Shown piece after piece: positions 11,443 through 21,200 of a stretch of DNA of 64,000 nt (position 1 is the first letter of the stretch; each line of letters begins with the position of its first letter). The notes below the pieces were generated by a model, which saw only the letters and a program-made list of their open reading frames with translations, was not told where the DNA came from and searched no databases. Where the stretch lies: assembly GCA_030867875.1 (NCBI GenBank), contig JAOWCC010001634.1, forward strand, positions 140,202,365-140,266,364, read 5' to 3'. The translations under genes and the position numbers were made by a program. This DNA is from Actinernus sp. WN-2022. Its lineage: Eukaryota; Cnidaria; Anthozoa; Actiniaria; Actinernidae.

Positions 11443-12031
11443 TTAATTTTACTAGAGATTTCGTCCTGATTTATATAAACTTGGGCTTCGATTTTTTTCT
11501 CGGCCAAAATAAGTCGTTTAACAGACAAAATAACTGAAAACATGATTGTCTACATCTAGACGTTTGATAAGTGCGATAAAGAATTCGCGTCCGATCTTTA
11601 TGTGATTTACAAATCCAAAAAAGATCGTCCGATCATTTACAGCGCTTGGGCTAGCTGTAACGGTCTGTAATCTAACTATTTTTTAGTCTGTTTATGTATT
11701 TATTGTACAAAATAAATAAAGACTTGAATCACTAGGAATTTCTACTACATTTTCTACAATTCTACATTTGTACTTTTATATGCATATAGACATGTACTTG
11801 TTTTGATATAAATTCTTAAAATATGTTTTCAAAAGGCCATGCACTCAAAGATGAAATTCTCATTTTAATAGTTTGACTTTTTATGAGAAAAAAGGGAGAA
11901 CTCTGGTAAATGTAAGTTTTAACTGGAGGGCTTAAAATCAGAGGAAAATACCAAAGCAATTAGCAACTGCTTCTAGTTGCAACTATTTTTTACTAGCAGC
12001 AACATTCTACTACCAATAGCAGGGTTCCCAC

Positions 12032-12094
12032 TACCCTGCGAGCAGAGCCTTATTTTCTTGGTTTTCTAAAACCAAGGGCTCTGCTCACAGGATA
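12032..12094. mobile_element. 63-bp palindromic MITE with 9-bp target duplication
   Basis: The element begins TACCCTGCGAGCAGAG and ends with the near-complement CTCTGCTCACAGGATA. The direct repeat GGTTCCCAC flanks it exactly at 12023-12031 and 12095-12103. A 9-bp duplication is typical of Mutator-like (MULE) elements. The same ends occur on the 631-bp element at 26005-26635. It lies just beyond the BET1 stop codon, in its 3' flank or 3' UTR. Confidence 0.85.
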
Positions 12095-12248
12095 GGTTCC
12101 CACACATTTGCAAGACAAAAATTCCAAATATTTTTCCAAATATTCAACCGGCAGTTACTTTTGTTTTTTGTCATGAGAAAGTTTATGTTATTTTGGGTGT
12201 TGACAGCGCCCCTTCAGAACTACTTATTCAGCATTTTTTATATCAATT

Positions 12249-15200
12249 TTATCTTTTTCTTACAATATACCATGCTACAAAGAACACAAACAAGCAGAAC
12301 AATATGAGGTAGCACATAATCTTGTGGTGGCCCTTTTTAGTTAAAGCTTGTAATCTTCCCATTGTTGCTGATAACAGTGAACCGCCCGAATCAAAATCAT
12401 CATCCTGTATTGAGAAGAGGAGATACAGTAATTACTGTTAGTAATTCCCCTGCTAAGAACAATAGCATGAACGGCAAAGTAATGTAAAAGGTGTTAATTT
12501 TCTATTCTTCTTTCTGGTACTTTAATTGGTCGATGCTCATAAATTCAATAGAAAACCATACAAATAATACATTTTCATATGACTTTTTTTGAAGGTTTAA
12601 TTATTCTTTATCAAACTACGTACAGTGTATGGTTTAATTTCGAAGAATATCGTACATGTATGTGGGGAAAACTATCAAATTTGCGATTGAAAGAGCTTTT
12701 GTTTTCTCCCTTTTCGATTGGCTGGATGGTGGCTTCTTTGAGTTTCACAGTTAAGGTGAAGTAATACTTGCGAGTTGCAGCGCGATGTTGCTCGTATTAC
12801 CACCCACGCGTGCAAACGCGACGAGTTTGCATGCGCAGGTGGTAATACGAGCAACATCGCGCTGCAACTCGCAACGCAACATTGTTGCGCGACAAGTTGC
12901 AACAAATTGTTGCCCGTATTACTTCACCTTTAGTAAAAAGAGCCACTGACAAGCAACTGAAGAGGACCAACTGACAAGCAAATACAGAATAACAAGCGAT
13001 AATAATATGCTAAGAGTCCCGGATGACAGAGACTCCGACCCAGGGCAGTGCGAACATCACCACAGGGACCACAGGGACCCCAGTATCCGCTGGAGATTTA
13101 ACCATGTCTAAATTTCATTTATATGTAGTTATGATATGAAATCATGTTTGCCGCGTAGCACTAGTAAGTGTAAAGAATGTGATATAAAGCTGTAGTGCTA
13201 AGTGTGCACGCCCTACGAGGGAAAGAGAAAAAATCTCTGACCCAAGTGGGACTCGAACCCAACGACCTCCAGGTTGCATGTCTGGCGCTCTACCAACTGA
13301 GCTATCAAGTCAGATGAGAGCAATCGTGGGTATTGGTGCGTTTTATGGGGTCACGGCGATTGTATATGTAGTTATGATATGAAACCACGTTTGCCGCGTA
13401 GCACTAGTAAGTGTAAAGAATGTGATATAAAGTGGTAAGCTGTAGTGCTAAGTGTGCACGCCCTACGAGGGAAAGAGAAAAAATCTCTGACCCAAGTGGT
13501 TCGAGTCCCACTTGGGTCAGAGATTTTTTCTCTTTCCCTCGTAGGGCGTGCACACTTAGCACTACAGCTTACCACTTTATATCACATTCTTTAAATTTCA
13601 TTTAGTCTCGTTTAAGGCTGGCTCACACGTGTAACGCAAGCGCAAGCGATGTTCACACGTGTAACGCAAGTGCAAGAAACATGATGCACGCATGCGCATT
13701 TGTAGTGCTTTTCCAAAATGGTGGACGAGTCTGACATGTTGTTATTCATGCTTCTCATCCTTTGTCATCGTATACGTCGAAGAATAATGTAGAGATGGAC
13801 AAGAAGGCCAAGAAGTGTTTGGGTGAGAGATATTTTCATAGGAGACAGCTTCAGGGCAATTACCATAACTTGGTGCACAAATTACACCTTGCCCTTGGTG
13901 ATAGAGCTTTATTTCCGGTAAGTACAACTTTATGTAGTTATGACTGTAGTTATCGTGGAGGCTGCCATCTTGGATAAATGTTTAGCCGTGTAGGCATGGG
14001 ACGAAGTTCCTTCTGATTGGTTCTCTGCTGATTTCCTTGCGTTTGCACTTGCTTCACACGGGGACAGAGCGGAAAAACGGAGCGCATGCGCACTAGCCAC
14101 TTCATTAAAAGTGATCAAGATGGCCGCCGAGCCGGAGTGAATTGTAGCTCTTTTTCAGGGACCTCTCACAGCTCGAGAAATACCACGATTACCTTATTAC
14201 TTCACACCATGGACTAATATTCTTCAGTGACTTCTCTGAGCCCAAATAACACATAATCCAGTTTACTAAAAGAACGCTACAATTGCTCGTTCAACTCTGT
14301 GTTCAAGAAAAACGAACCATTTCGAAATGTTCATATGCGACTGGAAAAACGCCAAAAATAAGAAAACTTGTGAATATATAAGGTTTATACTTCGGTAGAG
14401 AACTAAGAAGGTAATGGTTTTCAACATATAAAATACCATATTCGAGATTTTCATACCATTTTTCAAACGAAGCATTTGAAGTTACAGTAGTGACAGACTA
14501 TCTACCGCAGTAGAAATCCTGGAACGACGATCATTACCAAAGACTGTAAGTAAATCTACAGAGCTATTATCAGAAAATTATACAATATTTCACTTGGTTA
14601 TTATAGTATTACATCGGCATTTTGACGAATTAGTTGACTGATTTACCAATGTAAACAAAACGAATTTTCATTTTGTTTTAAAATGAAGTGTTGTTTAATA
14701 GTAATAGTATATACATGTAAAAAAAACTTAATATGTTATAATTGTTCTGTGTTCAGAAAGCCAACAATAAAACATAGTTGTAATCGAATGCCTTTGGCAA
14801 AATAGTTTTGTGTTCATTTAGTTTTGTTCATGTTAGAAGTGGGTTGACACTAATTATGTTGTGTGGGACTTTTGTGCGGTTCTGTATTTAAAAGGGAGGT
14901 ATGGTGGTTGGTGTATGAAATCAAGATCCTGCATGTGGGCTTATTCTCACCCAAGCTTTGTGTTTGCTTTACACGAAACAGTACTTCTTGTTGTTTTCCC
15001 AGGAAAAAGGGAGCCTGCAATTGTATACCTTTCCCTTCCCAGCTCCCTCGGTGTTTACTTGATGTTTTTGAATATCTGGACTAAACAGCAAATTAAGGAG
15101 CATATGTTTGATCACAGGCAGCCCAAGCTCTAAATATCTAGCTAATACTTACAGCGTTTGTATGGGAATTTTAACGAGCTAGAAGTAGAAATACGAAAGA

Positions 15201-18200
15201 ATTAATGAATAAAATGCCTTACCTTGCTTCCATAGTGTATTACTTGCTGTCTGTGTGGTAACAGGGTTGATATGAAGCGATTTTAGCGAGTTTTCATTTC
15301 CTCTGCTCTCCTTACTAAGAAAAAGACGTCTTTCGTATTTCTAGCTCGTTAAAATTCCCATACAAACGCTGTAAGTATTAGCTAGATATTTAGAGCTTGG
15401 GCTGCCTGTGCTTCAGTAATGGAGACTCTTCAAGTACCATCACTTCTCTTGATCTTCACTCTATTCTCCCCAAGCAAAAGCAAAGTGAGACAAATACATG
15501 TGTAGGATAATTGAAAGAGATTTAAATAGCCTCCATAGCAAACTACATGCATGTATGAGAACAAATCTACATTTTTCATGTACACTTTATTTGACTGTTA
15601 ATTGTTAAAACCTGTTTATAATTGTAACATGGTACAACAGTGGAAGGAGTACTACAAATATTTAAAAAATGTTTTTGGTTTAATGTTTTTAACATTCAGC
15701 AGAATTCTCTACTATCTTGCTGAGTTTATATCCAACCCACAGGATGCAATAACTTTCCACAAAAGTTAAGCCTTAAAACAGTTGAAACTGTGTATGTATC
15801 ACACTTTTTTTCATTGGCCTAATGGTTACTAATACATAATAATATTTGTACAGGAATCCATAAGCAATTACATATAATACAATTCATTGTTAATTTCTTT
15901 GAAAAACTTGGTAGCTCCCTCTTTCATGAGCCTTTTTTTGGAGTTACACAGAAACTACATTATTAGCATAATTAATGCAGAGGTTCATTAATTTTCAGTG
16001 TAGCTGGCTTGGACTTTGAAAGTAGAGCTCTGTGAATATGCCTTCAGTAATAAATGTATGTTAAAATACAAATATATATAGTATGTGTATAGCTGGCTAT
16101 ACATGCATGTATATACAGCTATTTCAGGCTAATATACATGTAAGTGCAATGTACATGTAGATGCATGCTAGTGCTGGTTATTTTGAAACCCCTGATAATT
16201 ATAGTGACCATTTCCTGTATCACTATGTCCCCATTTTCTGTACACCTGGGCCCGGTTCCTGAAAGCCCGATTAGCGCTAATCCTGGATTAACTCTCAACA
16301 AAACATATTAGTTGTCATGGTAATTAACTCTGGATTAGCGCTAATCGGGCTTTCAGGAACCGGGCCCTGTAGTATATTTATTTTATGAAGTGTGTGAACA
16401 TTAAGTGAAGATTATTTTCTGAAATTATGTGAAGGGCTAATCTAAGAAACATGTCAATAATAATAAGTGAATATGTTCTTAACTTGATTTTTTAAATGAA
16501 ATTTGTATGAATTATGTGAAATGATTTTAAAGGTTAACTGTGAATTGTGTCTTTGTTAAGTGCTTACAGTGTATAATATGTTATTTTATGTGAACTTATT
16601 TCAGAGGTGAATCATAATCATGTGTATATGTTTGAATTGTTGATGCAGTACCTAATGAATCGTCAAGGCAAGAAGAGGGTCAGCTTTTTATTGGATAATT
16701 TTGAGGAAGGAGGGGGAAGGGTTAGGTGCCCAGTGAATGAATGCGATAGTCCAGTCTGTATAATAAGCACAATTACTTTGGGAAAGGAAAGCAATAAGGG
16801 GGAAGTATGTTGGAATGAAGAACATGTTTCTAGTTTCCAATGGCTTCCATTTTATAATAATAATAACAACAATAATAACAATCAGTGTGTATTAGTAAAT
16901 AATTAATTAATAATAGTTCTATTATAATGGTATTGATGCTAAGAATCTCTGCTTATGATCTGACATGCATGTTCATTTAAAATCAAAATTTTTAAACAAG
17001 TTTTAAAATGCCAAGTGTGCATTCTGTATTAGGCAGACCCTTTTAAAATGGCTAGGAAGTCTGCTATAACCTAAAGCTCAGGGATGCTCTGATGGTAAAC
17101 TCTTCCTGAATTTAAGGTTCAGATACAACATACATAAATATGTAATTTATTATAATATTAGTATTTTGATAGCTACAAAATATTATTTTGTCAAAATTTT
17201 AACTTTAAAAAATTAAAAACCCTTGTGATTTGAATTAACATGAACATGCAATGTATGTGTGAGCAGAAATTCTTAGTATTGACAATAATCATTACTAGTC
17301 AATTAGTTATTTTATGCCATGTTTTGCACATGTATCTGATTGTTAATGTTGGTATCATGAATGAAACCTCATCGGAATTAACCTCCATAGCCATCATGAT
17401 TTTCCTTTTCCCAAATACATTATCAAACCCACATATTAAACTGAATCAACTATCACATTCTTTCAATCAACACTTACAGTGTTACCCTTTTGAGTTACAA
17501 CGTCACGAACACATACATGATTTACTTCTAAATTTCGTAAATAGTTTTTGCATATTTTAAGAGAATAACTTATTTTTAATGTTTCATAGATATATTAGTG
17601 TTCTTGTTTTTGGTGGAGAATAAAGATGAAGAGAAGTGATGGTGCTGAAAAGCATAAATATTTTGAGTCTTAATTCCATATAGATGTGTTCCTTCCAATG
17701 CTGTTAATATATGGGACCAGATAATTACGTAATTTTTTTCTACATTAAAAATAAACAGGTTTAAAACACTTAGTCTCAAATAATGAGAAAGTATAGATGA
17801 AAACTGTATACGTTTGTGTTTGTTTTCATAGTTTGCTATATTTGCCTGACTTTGCTTTTGTTTGGGAACAATAGAGATTTATAAGCTAAATTATGGTGTT
17901 TGAAGTCTGTATTTCTCAACAAGTAATCTGTATAACCAGGTGCTCCTTTAATACTATTTTGGTCCAGATATTCCAAAACAGTAAACAAACACTGAATGAA
18001 TTGAGAAGAGAATCAAGTTTTACTATTTTACAGGAAAATAAACAAGATCAGAGGTACTGCTTCTTTGCTTGATCTGCATAAAATGTGTATAAAAGGATTT
18101 TTATGCGAAGCTTGGGTGAGAATTCCACATGCAGGCTCTTGATGATATGCACCTCTCTTACAAAACCACACAAAAATCCCACACATCATAATTAGTGTCA

Positions 18201-21200
18201 ACCCACTTCTAACATGAACAAAATTAAATGAACAAAAAACTACTTTGCCAAAGGCATTCGATTACAACTATGTTTTATTGTTGGCTTTCTGAAAACAGAA
18301 CAATTATAACATATTAAGTTTTTTTACATGCATATATACAACACTTCATTTTAAAACAAAATGAAAATTTGTTTTCTTTACATTGGTAAATCAGTCAACT
18401 AATTCGTCAAAATGCCGATGTGATACCATATTAACCAAATCAAGTGAAATATTGTATAATTTCCTGATAATATAGCTCTGTAGATTTACTTACAGTCTTT
18501 GGTAATGATAGTCGTTCCAGGATTTCTACTGCTGTAGACAGTCTAGTCACTACTGTAACTTCAAATACTTCGTTTGAAAAATGGTATGAAAATCTCGAAT
18601 ATGGTATTTTATATGTTGAAAGCCATTACTTTCTTAGTTCTCTACCGAAGTATAAACCTTATATATTCACAAGTTCTTTTATTTTTGGCGTTTTTCCAGT
18701 CGCATATGAACATTTTGAAATGGTTCGTTTTACTTGAACACAGGGTTGAACGAGCAATTGTAGCGTTCTTTCTGTGGTCTGGATTATGCGTTATTTGGGC
18801 TCAGAGAAGCCACTGAAGAATATCAGTCCATGGTGTGAAGTAATAAAGTAATTGCGGTATTTCTTGAGCTGTGAGAGGTCCCTGAAAAAGAGCTACAATC
18901 CACTCCCGCTCCCCGGCCATCTTGATTCACTTCAGGATTCACTTTTAATGAAGTGGCTAGTGCGCATGCGCTCCGTTTTTCCGCTCTGTCTCACACGGGT
19001 AAATCCGTGAAGCAAGCGTAAATGCAAGCGCAAGAGAATGGGAAAGTTTTCATTTTCTTGCATTTGCGCTTGCGTTTGCATTAGCAATGTTCACAAGTAC
19101 TTTTCCTTGTGCTTGCGCTTGCGTCTGCGCTTGTGTTACACGTGTGAACCAGCCTTTAATGACCTGAAGTATTCTAAAATTGCTGACAATATATAAAAGT
19201 ATTCATACATGTACATGTATAAGGGCAGCAGGCACTGCTCTTTAAAATATATACGGGAACACTCACCATATCTCTTAAAAGTTCGTTTTGGGTTCTCACT
19301 TCTTGTCCAATGTCAATTGAGAGCTGGGGAGAGAGTTTTGAAGCTCTGGTCAAATGATCAAACAATGTTGGATCATGCAATCCAACTCGATGAAATGTTG
19401 GCAAACACTGACCCAGTTTCAACTGAGTTTTCAATTTTGTGTTTTGATGCTTATATAGCCCATAAGAAACATGAAACCCAGTATAAGAATAAAATAATCT
19501 TCTGATTGTTGTAACAAACAACCCTTGCAGGATACCCTGATACTGTACACTTGATCCCTTGTGTAAAACACACCCTGAAGGCCCTTTATGATGGATAGTC
19601 CCCACTATTTTATCAAAAGCAAACTTTTGATTAAGCAAAAAATGTTTTGGATAACAGACATGCTCCAACATGGGATAGTTCCAAACCTGACCATCCAGAT
19701 GTAAAAATAGGTCAAACACATAACTGTGTTTTAATTGTTTCCATGCCTATTCATTGAATAACGATAATATCAATAAAAATTGTTACCAATCAATAAAATT
19801 GATAAAGCTAACAATGTGAATAGTTGTGACAGAATCGCAGTCTTAGCTGAATCACACTGGTGCGTTTGTGAAATCAGATGCTGATTGGCTGTAGGAGTGG
19901 TGAGTGGAATCACCACTGTAGGCTACACATGCTATTTATAACTTAGCAAAATATCACCAAAATATCACCAATCGTTAGATATTAATTCTCAAACTATTAC
20001 CCTGGATACCAGAGATTAAATATTTTGCTATTTGTTGGTAATAAATAGCATATTAAATTATATTAAAGCGACAACCAAAGGCAGTTTGAGTTGGCGAGCG
20101 AGACACCAAAATTTAACCTCTGGGCCAGGTCTGTTTGAATCTCGTTTTCATGCAGAATAATACATCACAGCAAAAACAATCTCGACTCTGATTGCCTTAT
20201 CCTGCATGCAGATGTTCTCTCTCCCTGCAAAAATCGGGAAAGACGTCTGTGAAATGCCATTGATAATCGTGTTCTGGTCATAAATTATCATAATTAAAGC
20301 AGAAGAATAGCATACATGTACATGCCAACTGCTAGTCTTTTAGTCTTCCTTAATAAGCTGGACAGCAATAAATAAAGGAGCTTTACTCTCCAATTCTTCG
20401 TTCAATTTTTTTGAATGAGAAGTTCTTCATGTCCTTCGCGTTTGGAGAATGGAGACAGCTACATGTAGGTGATTTTAGCGAACACAACTGCATGCATTCT
20501 CTGTCTACTTCTTTGAGAAAGATTTGCTGCACATTTTTTCTCAAAACTGGATTCTTCCATACAGCCGATGTGATCTGGCTATAAGTTCACAACACAACAT
20601 CTTACCCAAACTTTCAACTTACGCCTTTGTGTAGTGTATTACTAAACTTTTGTTTTGCTCAGCCATTCAACCTTCACTTGGACGACTGGCTCTTCTGTGT
20701 TTTGTTTGGTTCAATATTTTCCCCTACAGCAACTGAATCATCCAGAACTGGTAAACATGGACAGACAAATGGGAGAAAGCGGAATATCATGAAGGTACAT
20801 ACATTTATTTGATTTTCTCGCTGCAGGAGTTGATATTCTTGTGGTCGGCAACCTTCCGTATAAGGAGAAGTCGGTTCGATCGCATTTCCATCTAGAGTGG
20901 CTCGTTTGGGTCAGAGCTGGAGTCAGTTTCTGATTCAAACAGTTTCTGACTCAAACAATTCCCTAGTACATGTACTGTCCCTCTTTCTTTACGACCAGAC
21001 CTGCGTTTGTGGCTTTCAAATGATAGCACTCGTAAAGATCTGCCTCGATTTTTCGTACAATATTTTTCACACCTCTTCAACTTCTGGATGCAGTGTTTAC
21101 AAATGTATGGTGAATTCAAGTGAACTTCAAAGCCAAGAGTAGAAAGCTCTACATAACTTTAATGTTGAATGTACCTTTTCCATTTACTAGATTCTTGTCA

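Larger units (their letters stand above)
13615..19155. mobile_element. 5.5-kb PIF/Harbinger-type element with kilobase inverted arms
   Basis: The termini AGGCTGGCTCACACGTG and CACGTGTGAACCAGCCT differ at one position and are flanked by TTA (13612-13614 and 19156-19158). Subterminal 'gcaagcgcaagcg' units are repeated on both ends. About 14040-14960 is inverted at about 18110-18990 with high identity, giving arms near 1 kb. A broken N-terminal transposase exon is at 13718-13918. No DDE domain was recognised in the centre (14960-18110), which instead carries other insertions (15113-15410, 16248-16367). It occupies most of BET1 intron 3. The element cannot encode a complete transposase as it stands. 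Confidence 0.8.

Noticed and set aside
14861..15133. 90-codon frame in the large Harbinger-type element
   Set aside because: No transposase motif, and part of it lies in an inverted arm and a separate MITE.
16607..16906. 99-codon frame ending in poly-Asn
   Set aside because: The Asn run is an AATAAC microsatellite, and the frame lies in the centre of a transposable element with no transposase motif.
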